64,000 bases of DNA from Roseicella sp. DB1501 (GTDB lineage Bacteria > Pseudomonadota > Alphaproteobacteria > Acetobacterales > Acetobacteraceae), in NCBI RefSeq assembly GCF_013112485.1, contig NZ_JABFHG010000017.1, forward strand, positions 18,149-82,148, read 5' to 3'. Under the pieces are notes generated by a model. It was not told the origin of the DNA. It searched no databases and saw nothing but the letters and a program-made list of their open reading frames with translations. This document shows, in pieces, positions 27,718-37,181 of the stretch. Each line of letters starts with the position of its first letter. Position 1 is the stretch's first letter. The translations under genes were made by a program, and so were the position numbers.

Positions 27718-27854
27718 TGCGCTGCGCTGCGGGCTCTGCGGCAGGCGCGCTGGCGGCCTTCATCTTCCTTGGCATGGCGGCGGCGAGCGCCACCAATCCA
27801 GATGCGCTCTGGGCCATGCTCGACCATGACCGTGCTTCGGTGGGGGCGCGCTGA
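27714..27854 (+). CDS. tiny secreted or membrane peptide
   Basis: This 46-residue frame begins at an ATG overlapping the cupin stop (ATGA). It has a signal-like stretch (AGALAAFIFLGMAAASAT) and a short polar end. Translational coupling supports it, but length and lack of homologues leave doubt. Confidence 0.35.
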   Translation: MMRCAAGSAAGALAAFIFLGMAAASATNPDALWAMLDHDRASVGAR

Positions 27855-27911
27855 ACGCGGTCGTCCCCCTGCCGCAGGCGCCGCCCGGACTACCCGGGCG
27901 GCGCGCTTGCT

Positions 27912-30527
27912 TCAGGACGCCTGGTACTCCTGCGCCTTGAAGGACAGCTTCCTGGTTGCCTCGGGTGCGTCGGCGAGCTTCCGGATGTTGCCCCAGCTCT
28001 GCTTGTAGTTCGGGATGACGAACTCGTTCACACCCTTCGAGACGACGTTGCCGACCGCCCCCGAGGGGAAGGCGAACAGCATGAAGGTCTCGTTCCGCCG
28101 GGCCGACAGCGTCGGCCAGACCATGGCCTGGGTGCTGCCGCTGTCGTTGTAGACCTCGACGAGGTCGCCCTCCTTCAGCCCGAGCTCGGCCATGTCCGCC
28201 GGGTTCACCTGCAGGTAGGGAAACGGGAAGCGGTCGCGGACGAACTCGTTGTGCTGGTCGAGGTAGACCGACTGCCAGACGTGGTTGGCGCGGCCGTTGT
28301 TGACGAGGAACCGGAACTTGTCCTTCTCCGCCTGCTTGCCCTCGGCCTGGAGGCCCCGCCACTGCGCGGCGGCGAACTTGGCCTTGCCGTCCGACGTGTT
28401 GAACTTGCCGTCGGCGTAGAGCCGCTTGGTGCCGATGATCCGCTCGGTGCCGCCGGTCTGCGGCGCGGCCGCCGACGGACCGGTGTTCGCCCCGGCTTGC
28501 TGCGCGACCTCCTTGCCCCGCGTCGCCTCCGTCGCCGGACCCTGGACCACCATGCCCGGCGTCCCGCCAGTGGTGGTCCCGGCCGCCACCGGCCCCGCGC
28601 CCTCGAGGCCCGTCGCCGGTTCCTGGAAGCCGTTGGTGCCCATCGCTCGGAGGCGGGCGTAGGTCACGAACTGCCCGCCCTTCTCGTGCTGGCGGTAGCC
28701 GTCGTTGAAGGCGTCCTCCTCGGTCCGCCAGTCGTAGCCCTTGAAGCGGTCGGCGACGTCCGCCTTCCCAGCGGCGCGCCAGCTTCGCTCGAGCGCCTGC
28801 GCGAGGCGGGCGGCGATGAGGCAGTCGGGAAGCGCGCTGCCGGGCGGGTCCATGTAGCGCTCGGTCAGCCGCATCCGGCGCTCGCCGTTCATGCTGGTCA
28901 GGTTCATCTCGCCGGAGGTCGCGGCGGGCAGCACGACGTGGGCGCAGCTGCCAATCTGGGTCGGCACGATGTCGACGTTGACGACGAACAGGCCGCCCTG
29001 CCGGATAGCCTCCATGATGGCCCTGACCTGGGCCTCGCGGTCACTCGCCGGGACGGAGTCCATCGCCGCCTTCACGAGGTCGGTCCGGCGCTTGTAGGCC
29101 CGCTTGAACTCGGCGGCGTTCAGCGTCGTCTTGAAGTGGTCGCACCCCCAGACGTGGTGCACGCCGCCCTGGCCGCCGATGAGCAGCTGGTCCACGTACG
29201 GCGCCGGGCGCCCGCCCGGGTAGTCCGGCCGCGAGTAGCCCTCCTGGTGGCCGCCGAGGCGCACGCAGCCGCCGCCGGGCCTGCCGACGTTGCCGGTGGC
29301 GAGCGCGACGTTCACCAGGGCCTGGTTGGTCCGGTAGTTGTCGTTGCCCCAGATGAGGCCCTTCTCGTAGGCGAACATCGTCCGCCGCCGGGCACCTCCC
29401 TGCTTCGGCTCGGCGATCCAGGCCGCGGCCTTCCGGATGTCCTCGGGCGACAGGCCGGTGAGGCGCGCCGCCTCCTCGATGGAGGTCTGGTTCGCCCGGA
29501 CGGCCTCGTCGAAGCCGGTCGTGCTGGCGCCGATGAAGGCGCGGTCCAGCCAGCCCTTGGCCGCAATCTCGGTGAAGATCGCGTTGAACAGGGCGAGGTC
29601 GGTCCCGGAGTTGATGGCCAGGTGCAGGACGTTTTCCTTGCCCGCCTCCACCTCGCAAGCGGCGATGGTCGGCGTGCGGCGGGGATCGACGACGACAATG
29701 CGCCCCGGCGCCACCGGCTCGTTCCCGAACTCCGCCTTCTTCTTGTCGAGGCTCGTGCCGCGCAGGTTCGGCACCCAGTGATTCAGGAAGTAGTTGGTCT
29801 GCGTCTCGAGCGGGTTGGCGCCTACGACGAAGATGGTGTCGGCGAGCTCGGCGTCCTCGTAGCAGTTGTTCAGCTCGCCCACGCCCATGTCGCGGGTGCC
29901 GTGGACCTCGCTGTTGTAGGCGGGGCGGTTGTGGATCCGGATGTTCTTGACCTTCATGCTCTCGAAGTAGAGCTTGCCGGTCGCCCAGGTGTTCTCGTAG
30001 CCGCCGCCCGCGCCACCGTGGTCGTACGCCGAGACGATGAGCCCGTCCTCGCCCTGCGCCTCGACGACCCGCCGCGTGACCTCGGCGGCAAGGCCGATGG
30101 CGTCGTCCCAGGAGGTCGGCGTCGGCACGCCGTAACGCCACACCATGGGCTCGGTGAGGCGGTCACGCAGGGTTCCGGTGACCGCGGAGTGGGAGAGCTC
30201 GCCGATGCGGGCGCCGCGGATCGAGCCGAGGCCCGAGTTCACCACGCAGTCCTTGTCGGGCATGACGACCAGGTGGACGTCGCGGCCGTCCTGCTTAACG
30301 ACGTTGTACATGGAGGGGCTGAACCAGGCCCCGGCATCTGCGCCCTGCTGCTGCCCCAGGTCCTCGCCGAACAGGTTCTGATCCGGGCGGGGCCCGCCCT
30401 GGCGATCGACCGGCCAGGAGACGGCGTGGTAGCCGCAGCCGACGATGCAGAAGTGGCAGACAACGTTCTGGACCTTGGCGTCCCGGGGCGGGATGGGAAG
30501 GCGGTCGATGTTGCGCTTGTAAGCCAT
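27912..30527 (-). CDS. aioA: arsenite oxidase large (molybdopterin) subunit AioA
   Basis: This 871-residue DMSO-reductase-family protein has the 3Fe-4S motif C24-HF-C27-IVG-C31 with GYH following, as in AioA. HGTRDMGVGELNNCYEDAE, VVGANPLETQTNYFLNHW and IVVVDPRRT are further AioA signatures. A Gly/Thr/Ala-rich segment at about 645-705 looks like an insertion. It oxidises As(III) to As(V) in the periplasm with AioB, which carries the Tat signal. aioB lies 11 bp upstream. No cytochrome c or moeA gene follows. Confidence 0.93.
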   Translation of the reverse strand: MAYKRNIDRLPIPPRDAKVQNVVCHFCIVGCGYHAVSWPVDRQGGPRPDQNLFGEDLGQQQGADAGAWFSPSMYNVVKQDGRDVHLVVMPDKDCVVNSGLGSIRGARIGELSHSAVTGTLRDRLTEPMVWRYGVPTPTSWDDAIGLAAEVTRRVVEAQGEDGLIVSAYDHGGAGGGYENTWATGKLYFESMKVKNIRIHNRPAYNSEVHGTRDMGVGELNNCYEDAELADTIFVVGANPLETQTNYFLNHWVPNLRGTSLDKKKAEFGNEPVAPGRIVVVDPRRTPTIAACEVEAGKENVLHLAINSGTDLALFNAIFTEIAAKGWLDRAFIGASTTGFDEAVRANQTSIEEAARLTGLSPEDIRKAAAWIAEPKQGGARRRTMFAYEKGLIWGNDNYRTNQALVNVALATGNVGRPGGGCVRLGGHQEGYSRPDYPGGRPAPYVDQLLIGGQGGVHHVWGCDHFKTTLNAAEFKRAYKRRTDLVKAAMDSVPASDREAQVRAIMEAIRQGGLFVVNVDIVPTQIGSCAHVVLPAATSGEMNLTSMNGERRMRLTERYMDPPGSALPDCLIAARLAQALERSWRAAGKADVADRFKGYDWRTEEDAFNDGYRQHEKGGQFVTYARLRAMGTNGFQEPATGLEGAGPVAAGTTTGGTPGMVVQGPATEATRGKEVAQQAGANTGPSAAAPQTGGTERIIGTKRLYADGKFNTSDGKAKFAAAQWRGLQAEGKQAEKDKFRFLVNNGRANHVWQSVYLDQHNEFVRDRFPFPYLQVNPADMAELGLKEGDLVEVYNDSGSTQAMVWPTLSARRNETFMLFAFPSGAVGNVVSKGVNEFVIPNYKQSWGNIRKLADAPEATRKLSFKAQEYQAS

Positions 30528-30538
30528 GGTGCCCTCCC

Positions 30539-31069
30539 TCAGCCCTGCAGCACGTTGGAGAGGCGGCCGTAGATCAGCTCGTCCACGGCCACGGCGTGGA
30601 CGTCGCCCGCCTCGTCCACCCGGAGCCTGAACTGCGCGAGGTTCTGGGTCGCGTGGCCCCAGATCTCAAGCCCGCCCCGTTCGCAGTCGAAGCGGCTGTA
30701 GTGGCCCGGGCAGTTGAGGGTCTTGTCCCCGGCCGAGTAGTTGAGGGGGTAGCCCTTGTGCGGGCAGAGGGTGCTGAAGGCGACCACGTCGCCGTCCGGC
30801 CCGGCGCCGCCCTCGACCCGGGTGCCGAGCTTCAGAAGCACGCCCGGGCTTTGGTCGTCCGGGTAGCCGATGTCGAGCGGCTCGTTGACCTTGAGGTCCC
30901 GGAGGTTGGCCAGCTTCCTGGTGGGGTACTCGATCAGCGCGAGGGCGGGTGCTGCTTTGGCAGGCTCCCCGGCGACCGTCGTCGCGGCGGCGGCTCCGGC
31001 GGCCACCGCTGCCGTCCGCGCGAAAAACGATCTGCGTCCGGCGTCGACGAGCGCGTCACATCTCTTCAT
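30539..31069 (-). CDS. aioB: arsenite oxidase small (Rieske) subunit AioB
   Basis: This 176-residue protein has a twin-arginine signal (RRSFFART followed by a hydrophobic Ala-rich stretch) and a Rieske 2Fe-2S site: CPHKG and CPGHYSRFD. The positions that form the disulfide in bc1-type Rieske proteins are Tyr and Gly here, as in some AioB. The exported pair AioAB passes electrons to a cytochrome c. The gene is divergent from arsR at 31278, and a dyad at 31102-31117 precedes it. GGGAGG lies before the ATG. Confidence 0.92.
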   Translation of the reverse strand: MKRCDALVDAGRRSFFARTAAVAAGAAAATTVAGEPAKAAPALALIEYPTRKLANLRDLKVNEPLDIGYPDDQSPGVLLKLGTRVEGGAGPDGDVVAFSTLCPHKGYPLNYSAGDKTLNCPGHYSRFDCERGGLEIWGHATQNLAQFRLRVDEAGDVHAVAVDELIYGRLSNVLQG

Positions 31070-31101
31070 GGCCGTCCTCCCCTATCCCTGCCCACAAACC
31101 A

Positions 31102-31117
31102 TTCCAGGCTTCCGGAA
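31102..31117. promoter_or_regulatory. candidate ArsR-type operator upstream of aioB
   Basis: TTCCA-GGCTTC-CGGAA fits the WTCCA-N6-YGGAA dyad of pstS and the ArsR-ArsC fusion, 33 bp before the aioB start. A half match, TTCCATGAAACT at 31200-31211, lies nearer arsR; the same 12 bases occur on the opposite strand within the pstS site. Confidence 0.45.
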
Positions 31118-31277
31118 GGACCGTAGCGTATAGCCTGGGACGGTTTGAACCGGAATCGTGGAGATGGACTACACCGCTGCCGCTTAAACGGCGCGACATT
31201 TCCATGAAACTCGTAGCGACCCTTGACCATCGGCACCACAAGGCATATTTCGAGTTTCCTTGAAGGGTGGAGCCGTC

Positions 31278-31628
31278 ATGGACATCGTCTCGGCCGTCGC
31301 CGCCATGTCCGCCCTGGCGAACGAGCACCGGCTTGCCGCCTATCGCCTCCTGGTCGAGGCAGGGCCGGACGGGCTGCCAGCGGGCGCCATTGCCGAGCGG
31401 CTCGGCCTGCCGCCGTCGAGCCTGACCTTCCACCTCCAGGCGCTGTTGCACGCGGGGTTGGTCAGCCAGCGCCGGGTCAGCCGCCAGATCATCTACGCCA
31501 TGGTCCCGGCGGCCATGAATGCGCTGGTGGCCTACCTGACCGAGCACTGCTGTGGCGGCCACGCCGACTGCGGCCCCGCCTGCCATCCTGCCGCCGCCAG
31601 CGCGCCCGTGGGCGCCTCCGCCGCCTGA
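31278..31628 (+). CDS. arsR: ArsR-family arsenic regulator
   Basis: This 116-residue winged-helix protein has the recognition helix PPSSLTFHLQALLHAGLV and a Cys-rich C-terminal region HCCGGHADCGPAC that probably forms the As(III) site. The ATG at 31278 follows GGTGGAG; an in-frame ATG at 31260 is less well placed. It heads arsC-acr3-arsO-arsH and is divergent from aioBA. No aioXSR sensor genes are nearby, so ArsR is the best candidate regulator of aio. Confidence 0.88.
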   Translation: MDIVSAVAAMSALANEHRLAAYRLLVEAGPDGLPAGAIAERLGLPPSSLTFHLQALLHAGLVSQRRVSRQIIYAMVPAAMNALVAYLTEHCCGGHADCGPACHPAAASAPVGASAA

Positions 31629-31654
31629 GACCCCGACCACGTCCGGAGACCGCC

Positions 31655-32092
31655 GTGACCGTCACCATCTACCACAACCCCGATTGCGGGACCTCCCGCA
31701 ACGTCCTCGGCCTCATCCGCAACAGCGGCGAGGAGCCGGTCGTCATCGAATACCTGAAGACGCCGCCCTCGCGAACGGAGCTGGCCGACCTCATCCGGCG
31801 CATGGGCATCCCGGTGCGCGGCGTCCTGCGGCAGAAGGGCACGCCCCATGACGAGCTTGGCCTGGGCGACCCGTCGCTGACGGACGACCAGTTGCTGGAC
31901 GCCATGATGGCGCACCCCATCCTCATCAACCGGCCCATCGTGGCGACGCCACTCGGCGTGAGGCTCTGCAGGCCGTCCGAGACGGTGCTCGACATCCTGC
32001 CGAACCCGCAGCGCGGCGCATTCGCCAAGGAGGACGGCGAGCCTGTCGTGGACGAGCGAGGTCTTCGCGTGCTGAAGGGAGTGGCGGCATGA
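31655..32092 (+). CDS. arsC: glutaredoxin-dependent arsenate reductase ArsC
   Basis: This 145-residue thioredoxin-fold ArsC starts at GTG (CCGGAG upstream). The N-terminus TIYHNPDCGTSRN contains the catalytic Cys11, and the late LINRPIVATPLGVRLCRP holds the conserved Arg. It reduces As(V) to As(III) with glutaredoxin. It overlaps acr3 by ATGA. It belongs to a different ArsC family from the two LMW-PTP fusions. Confidence 0.92.
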   Translation: MTVTIYHNPDCGTSRNVLGLIRNSGEEPVVIEYLKTPPSRTELADLIRRMGIPVRGVLRQKGTPHDELGLGDPSLTDDQLLDAMMAHPILINRPIVATPLGVRLCRPSETVLDILPNPQRGAFAKEDGEPVVDERGLRVLKGVAA

Positions 32093-33183
32093 GCGCGTCG
32101 GCGCAGGCGGAAGCCGCCATCCAGGGCCGCAAGGCGGCGATGGGCACCTTCGAGCGCTACCTGACCCTCTGGGTGGCGCTGTGCATCGTCGCGGGCATCG
32201 CCCTCGGTGCCGTCATGCCGGGCTTCTTCCACGCCCTCGGCGGGTTGGAGGTGGCGCAGGTCAACATCCCGGTCGCCGCGCTCATCTGGCTGATGATCGT
32301 GCCCATGCTGCTCCGCGTGGACTTCGCCGCCATGGGGCAGGTGACGCGGCACTGGCGCGGCATCGCCGTCACGCTCGGGGTGAACTGGCTGGTGAAACCC
32401 TTCTCCATGGCGCTGCACGGCTGGCTGTTCATCGGATGGCTGTTCCGGCCGTGGCTCCCCGCCGGACAGATCGACAGCTACATCGCCGGGCTCATCCTGC
32501 TCGCGGCCGCGCCCTGCACCGCCATGGTCTTCGTCTGGTCGCGGCTGACGGATGGCGAGCCGAACTTCACCCTGTCCCAGGTCGCGTTGAACGACGCCAT
32601 CATGGTTGTCGCCTTCGCGCCCGTGGTCGGGCTGCTGCTCGGCCTGTCGGCCATCACGGTCCCCTGGGACACGCTGCTGCTCTCGGTGGGCCTCTACATC
32701 ATCGTGCCCCTTGTCGCGGCGCAGATCTGGCGTCGCTCGCTGCTCGCCTCCGGTGGCGAGGCGGCCCTCCAGCGCACGCTCAAGTCGCTGAACCCGGTCT
32801 CGCTTGTGGCCCTATTGACCACCCTGGTGCTGCTGTTCGGCTTTCAGGGACAGCAGATCCTGGCGCAGCCGCTGGTGATCCTGCTGCTCGCGGTGCCCAT
32901 CCTCATTCAGGTCTATGCCAATGCGGGGCTGGCCTACCTGCTGAACCGGCAGTGCGGCTCGGCGCACAGCGTAGCCGGGCCTTCTGCCCTGATTGGCGCT
33001 AGCAACTTCTTCGAGCTCGCGGTCGCAGCCGCCATCAGCCTGTTCGGGTTCGAGAGCGGTGCCGCGCTGGCAACCGTGGTCGGCGTGCTGGTCGAGGTGC
33101 CCGTCATGCTGTCGGTGGTCCACATCGTCATGCGGACCCGCCGCTGGTACGACCGAGGAGCTGGCCGAGCTGCGGCTCGCTAG
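32089..33183 (+). CDS. acr3: ACR3-family arsenite efflux permease
   Basis: This 364-residue protein with ten membrane segments has the ACR3 signatures [13 protein letters not shown] (the conserved Cys) and [20 protein letters not shown]. It extrudes As(III). It is coupled to arsC by a 4-base overlap, and arsO follows 7 bp after. Many genomes label this gene arsB, though it is not homologous to the E. coli ArsB. Confidence 0.93.
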   Translation: MSASAQAEAAIQGRKAAMGTFERYLTLWVALCIVAGIALGAVMPGFFHALGGLEVAQVNIPVAALIWLMIVPMLLRVDFAAMGQVTRHWRGIAVTLGVNWLVKPFSMALHGWLFIGWLFRPWLPAGQIDSYIAGLILLAAAPCTAMVFVWSRLTDGEPNFTLSQVALNDAIMVVAFAPVVGLLLGLSAITVPWDTLLLSVGLYIIVPLVAAQIWRRSLLASGGEAALQRTLKSLNPVSLVALLTTLVLLFGFQGQQILAQPLVILLLAVPILIQVYANAGLAYLLNRQCGSAHSVAGPSALIGASNFFELAVAAAISLFGFESGAALATVVGVLVEVPVMLSVVHIVMRTRRWYDRGAGRAAAR

Positions 33184-33190
33184 GCCCGGG

Positions 33191-34288
33191 ATGCAGGAAA
33201 GCCGGAATCGACAGGTCATCGTCATCGGCGGCGGGCAGTCTGGCCTCGCAGTCGGCTACTTCCTGCGCCGGACGGGGCTGGACTTCGAGATCCTGGACGC
33301 CAACGAGAGACCGGGCGGCGCCTGGCCCTCGGCCTGGGACTCCCTTCACCTGTTCTCCCCGGCCCAATGGAGCTCGCTGCCGGGCTGGCCCATGCCGCCC
33401 GTCCAGGGTGGGGGGTATCCCGGCCGGGACCACGTGGCCGCCTATCTGGCGGCGTACGAGGAGAGATACCAGCTGCCGGTCCGGCGCCCGGTCCGGGTCG
33501 AGGCGCTCGAGCGCGCGGGGGACCGGCTGCTGGTCCGGGCCGATGCGGGAAGCTGGACGGCCTCCGCCGTGGTCAGCGCGACCGGCGGCGCCAGCCGCCC
33601 CTTCGTCCCGGATTGCCCGGGAGCGGAGGTTTTCCGCGGACGCCAACTGCACTCCTCGTCCTACCGCTCGCCGCAAGAATTCGCGGGCCAGCGAGTCCTT
33701 GTGGTGGGCGGCGGCAACTCCGGCGCCCAGATCCTCGCCGAGCTGTCGCTCGTGGCCGAGGTGACCTGGGTCACGACGGAGGCGCCGACCTTCCTGCCCG
33801 ACGACGTGGACGGCCGCGTGCTGTTCGAACGCGCGACGGAACGCGTGCGGGCGCAGCAGGAAGGCCGCGACCCCGGCCCGCCTCGGGGCGGCCTGGGCGA
33901 CATCGTCATGGTCCCGCCGGTCCGGGAGGCCCGCGACCGCGGCGCGCTGCGCAGCGTCCGGCCCTTCCTCCGCCTCGAGCCGGACGGCGTCGTCTGGCGG
34001 GACGGCAGCCGCAGCCCGGTGGACGCGGTCATCTGGTGCACGGGCTTCCGCCCGGCCCTGGAACACCTGGCACCGCTCGGCGTGCTGGAGCCGGACGGGC
34101 GCGTCGCGGTCCGGGGTGGTCGCTCCGTCCGCGAGCCGCGCCTCTGGCTGGTCGGCTACGGCGACTGGACCGGGGTCGCCTCCGCCACGCTGGCCGGGGT
34201 GACGCGGGCGGCTCGAAGCGCCGCCCATGAGATACGAGACGCATTGGCGGGCATGCCGACCTTGCCCGCCACCTGTTTGGAGGCCTGA
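33191..34288 (+). CDS. arsO: ArsO-type flavin-containing monooxygenase
   Basis: This 365-residue protein has an FAD site [19 protein letters not shown] at the N-terminus and an NAD(P) site [17 protein letters not shown] in the middle, with ATGG and CTGFRP turns. This is the plan of YhhW/ArsO-like monooxygenases in ars operons. The activity of ArsO on arsenicals is not well defined. The ATG at 33191 is 7 bp after acr3; its stop abuts the ATG of arsH. Confidence 0.82.
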   Translation: MQESRNRQVIVIGGGQSGLAVGYFLRRTGLDFEILDANERPGGAWPSAWDSLHLFSPAQWSSLPGWPMPPVQGGGYPGRDHVAAYLAAYEERYQLPVRRPVRVEALERAGDRLLVRADAGSWTASAVVSATGGASRPFVPDCPGAEVFRGRQLHSSSYRSPQEFAGQRVLVVGGGNSGAQILAELSLVAEVTWVTTEAPTFLPDDVDGRVLFERATERVRAQQEGRDPGPPRGGLGDIVMVPPVREARDRGALRSVRPFLRLEPDGVVWRDGSRSPVDAVIWCTGFRPALEHLAPLGVLEPDGRVAVRGGRSVREPRLWLVGYGDWTGVASATLAGVTRAARSAAHEIRDALAGMPTLPATCLEA

Positions 34289-35038
34289 ATGCCTGACGTG
34301 AACCTTCCGGACCTCTCGCTGCCCAATGTCTCGGAAGCGCAGCTCGACATCCCGACCGTCGGAACGCTCGGCATCCCCGGCGCCAGCACGCACCCGCCGC
34401 GGATTCTGCTGCTCTACGGGTCGCTCCGGGAGCGGTCCTACAGCCGGTTCCTGACACTCGAGGCCGAGCGCATCCTGAGGCGGTTCGGCGCCGAGACGCG
34501 GGTCTTCGACCCTCGCAACCTGCCAGTGGTGGACAGCGTGCCCGCCGACCACCCCACGGTCGCCGAGCTCAGGGAGCTTTCCTTGTGGTCGGAGGGACAG
34601 GTCTGGTGCAGCCCGGAGCGGCACGGCGCCGTCACCGGCATCCTCAAAAACCAGATCGACTGGCTCCCTCTCGAGAGCCGCGGTGTCCGTCCAACCCAGG
34701 GCCGGACGCTGGCGGTGATGCAGGTCTCCGGCGGCTCGCAGAGCTTCAACGCGGTGAACACGCTGCGCCTGCTCGGCCGGTGGCTGCGGATGTTCACCAT
34801 CCCCAACCAGTCCTCGGTGCCCAAGGCGTACGAGCAGTTCGACGAGGCGGGCCGGATGCTGCCGGGGCCGCTCTACGACCGGGTAGTGGACGTCATGGAG
34901 GAGCTGGTGAAGTTCACCCTGCTGCTGCGCGACCGCTCGGACTACCTGACCGACCGCTACAGCGAGCGGAGGGAGCGGGCGGAGAAGCAGGCGAAGGCGG
35001 ACCTTGCCGTCTTGTCCGGTGCCGCCAGCGGCAGCTGA
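34289..35038 (+). CDS. arsH: organoarsenical oxidase ArsH
   Basis: This 249-residue NADPH:FMN oxidoreductase has the FMN phosphate loop [13 protein letters not shown] and the ArsH block [23 protein letters not shown]. ArsH oxidises trivalent methyl and aryl arsenicals. It starts immediately after the arsO stop, with GGAGG upstream. It is the last clear gene of the ars operon. Confidence 0.93.
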   Translation: MPDVNLPDLSLPNVSEAQLDIPTVGTLGIPGASTHPPRILLLYGSLRERSYSRFLTLEAERILRRFGAETRVFDPRNLPVVDSVPADHPTVAELRELSLWSEGQVWCSPERHGAVTGILKNQIDWLPLESRGVRPTQGRTLAVMQVSGGSQSFNAVNTLRLLGRWLRMFTIPNQSSVPKAYEQFDEAGRMLPGPLYDRVVDVMEELVKFTLLLRDRSDYLTDRYSERRERAEKQAKADLAVLSGAASGS

Positions 35039-35171
35039 CGAGGTCGGCGCCACTCGCGTTGGGTGTCTCTTCCGGGCAGCTGGGCCTGGGTGCCTTCGAG
35101 GGGCTCCTGCGGCCCCGGCAGTGTTCTAACCTCCCGGCCGAGCCTGCGTGGCCGATGGCGGAGGAACAACA

Positions 35172-35375
35172 ATGGTGGAGATGCAGCGTGAGCCGCCGCC
35201 GAGCACGACCGTGGACCGGATGGGTCGGCGTCCGAACTGGCCACCCTTTCCGATGATGCTCGAAGAGGACAGCGGCAGCCCGCTCGGCCCCAGGATGCGT
35301 CGGGTGCCTCACAACCTGGAGCTCCTTGCGCTGACCCGCATCGCCATCGCGCTCGGCAACCCCAAGGCGGGCTGA
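35172..35375 (+). CDS. small uncharacterised protein
   Basis: This 67-residue protein has a good ribosome site (GGAGGA, 7 bp before ATG). It has a Pro/Met-rich first half (RRPNWPPFPMMLEED) and a helical end (HNLELLALTRIAIALGN). It lies 133 bp after arsH. No family is recognised. Confidence 0.45.
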   Translation: MVEMQREPPPSTTVDRMGRRPNWPPFPMMLEEDSGSPLGPRMRRVPHNLELLALTRIAIALGNPKAG

Positions 35376-35478
35376 GCGGCTTGAGAGGCCCGTTCCCGTC
35401 CAGCAGTTGGTTCACCACGGCCGGTTTGGGTGCTGCCTTCGTTGCAGACGCCGCGGTCCCAAACCACATCGCCGCCAC

Positions 35479-36375
35479 TTATCCCGGACGGGCTCCCGCG
35501 ACCTTCAGAGCCCCCAGCAACCGTCCAAGGCCCCGGTCGACGACCTTCTCCTTGCGAACCACGACTGCGAGCTGCCGCGCGAGGGCCGGACGCAAAGGCC
35601 GCACCACCGCGCCCGCGACGTCGCCACCGAGTGCCAGCGCGGGCAGTACCGAGCAGCCGCGCCCGCCCGCGACCAGAACCTTGATGGCCTCGACACTGCC
35701 CAACTCCATGATCGGTCGGGGGACAAGCCCCGCTCGACGGAACCAGGTGTCGATGATGGCTCGGGTATTCGCGCCCGCCTCGTACAGGATGAGAGGCAGT
35801 CCTTCGAAGTCGGCCGCAGCTAATGCGGGGCGCTTCGCGGGCGCCATGCCCTCCGGGAGGAGTGCCACCAAGGCGTCGGTGGCGATCCGGGTCGCGGCGA
35901 GCGAACGCCCGAGCGACGCCGGGAGCGTCACCAGCGCCGCGTCGAGATCGCCCTCCTCGACGCGGCGGAGGATGTCCGGCGTGTTCCCGGTGGCGATGAT
36001 GACCTCGAGGCCCGGCATCCGCTCGTTCAGCTCCGCCAGCACCGGCGGCAGGAGGTGGATGCAGGCCGTGGCACCGGTGCCCAGGCGGACGCGCCCCACC
36101 TCGCCAAGCCGGTGGGTGGTGGCGGCAGCCACCGCGTCCGCGACGGCCGCCTGAGCCCTCCGCGCGGGTTCGATGAGGGCCCGTCCCGCGGCGGTCGGGA
36201 CCGAGCGTCCCGAGACCCGCTCGAGCAGGCGGACGCCCATGATGCGCTCCAGTTCGCGGAGTTGCTGGCTGGCCGCGGGCTGGGTCAGGCCGAGCGCCTG
36301 CGCGGCGGCGGTGACGCCGCCGGTCTCGACAACGGAAAGAAAGGTCCGCAGCTGGCGGAGGCTTGGGTCGGGCAT
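35479..36375 (-). CDS. LysR-family regulator
   Basis: This 298-residue LysR regulator has an N-terminal HTH (LRQLRTFLSVVETGGVTAAAQALGLTQPAASQQLRELE) and a substrate-binding domain from about 90. It is divergent from the ArsN1-like acetyltransferase gene with 77 bp between. A LysR-type dyad sits in this gap. It probably controls the acetyltransferase, the MFS gene and itself. The ligand is unknown. Confidence 0.85.
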   Translation of the reverse strand: MPDPSLRQLRTFLSVVETGGVTAAAQALGLTQPAASQQLRELERIMGVRLLERVSGRSVPTAAGRALIEPARRAQAAVADAVAAATTHRLGEVGRVRLGTGATACIHLLPPVLAELNERMPGLEVIIATGNTPDILRRVEEGDLDAALVTLPASLGRSLAATRIATDALVALLPEGMAPAKRPALAAADFEGLPLILYEAGANTRAIIDTWFRRAGLVPRPIMELGSVEAIKVLVAGGRGCSVLPALALGGDVAGAVVRPLRPALARQLAVVVRKEKVVDRGLGRLLGALKVAGARPG

Positions 36376-36384
36376 GCGGAAAAC

Positions 36385-36410
36385 TTATCCTGATGCCGCG
36401 GATCAGATAA
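36385..36410. promoter_or_regulatory. LysR-type binding dyad
   Basis: TTATCCTGAT-GCCGCG-GATCAGATAA is an interrupted inverted repeat: the right arm read in reverse is TTATCTGATC, one base out of register with the left arm. It lies between the divergent LysR and acetyltransferase starts. Confidence 0.5.
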
Positions 36411-36452
36411 ATTTCCTTCCGGCTCCGGGCGGGCGGCCGCAGTCTTGCGGGC

Positions 36453-37028
36453 ATGAACACACAGGATCTCGCCCCCAGAGCAGGGCAACTCGACAGCATC
36501 CGCGTAAGGCCATCGGCGGAGGCCGACATCGGCTCCATCGCCGCGATTTACGGCCATCACGTCCTGCACGGGACCGGGTCGTTCGAAACCGAGCCGCCGG
36601 ATGCCGAGGAGATGCGGAGGCGTCGGGCGGACGTCCTCGCCCGCGGGCTGCCCTACCTGGTCGCGGAGGGCCACGACGGCGCCATCCTCGGTTACGCCTA
36701 TGCCGGTGCATACCGGCCGCGCGCCGCCTACAGGAACACGGTCGAGAACTCCGTCTACGTGCGCCACGACGTCAACGGCCGCGGCATCGGCCGCCTGCTG
36801 CTCCAGGAGCTGCTCACGCAGTGTGAAGCGCTCGGGGTGCGGCAGATGGTGGCGGTGGTCGGGGACAGCGCGAACCTGGCCTCGGTGCGCCTGCACGAAA
36901 CCTTCGGGTTTCGCCTTGTCGGCACCCTCCGCTCGGTCGGCCGCAAGCACGGCCGATGGCTCGACACGGTCCTCCTGCAGCGCGCGCTCGGCGAGGGGGA
37001 CGACACAGACCCGAACGAAGGCGGCTGA
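36453..37028 (+). CDS. arsN1: GNAT acetyltransferase, ArsN1/phosphinothricin type
   Basis: This 191-residue GNAT protein reads IRVRPSAEADIGSIAAIYGHHVLHGTGSFETEPP at the start and ends with GFRLVGTLRSVGRKHGRWLDTVLLQRAL, the pattern of the PAT/Bar group and of ArsN1. ENSVYVRHDVNGRGIGRLLL is the acetyl-CoA loop. ArsN1 proteins acetylate arsinothricin, and the ars island context favours that over phosphinothricin. The symbol is by context. Confidence 0.75.
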   Translation: MNTQDLAPRAGQLDSIRVRPSAEADIGSIAAIYGHHVLHGTGSFETEPPDAEEMRRRRADVLARGLPYLVAEGHDGAILGYAYAGAYRPRAAYRNTVENSVYVRHDVNGRGIGRLLLQELLTQCEALGVRQMVAVVGDSANLASVRLHETFGFRLVGTLRSVGRKHGRWLDTVLLQRALGEGDDTDPNEGG

Positions 37029-37181
37029 CGCCGGGAAGGGAGGACCGCGCACGGCAGGCCATCGCCTTCGCATCTCGCGGCAGCGTCGTTACGTTGCCTC
37101 GTCCACGCCGAGGTGCTCGATGCCGCCAGCCACCGCAAGCCAGACAGCGCACCCCTTCGGGGACGGCGACGCGGCTGCTCC

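Noticed and set aside
28251..30572. 773-codon plus-strand open frame opposite aioA.
   Set aside because: It mirrors aioA codons and shows no domain. It is a shadow of a long high-GC gene.
33128..35053. 641-codon minus-strand open frame opposite arsO and arsH.
   Set aside because: It is antisense to two well-supported genes and lacks any recognisable domain.
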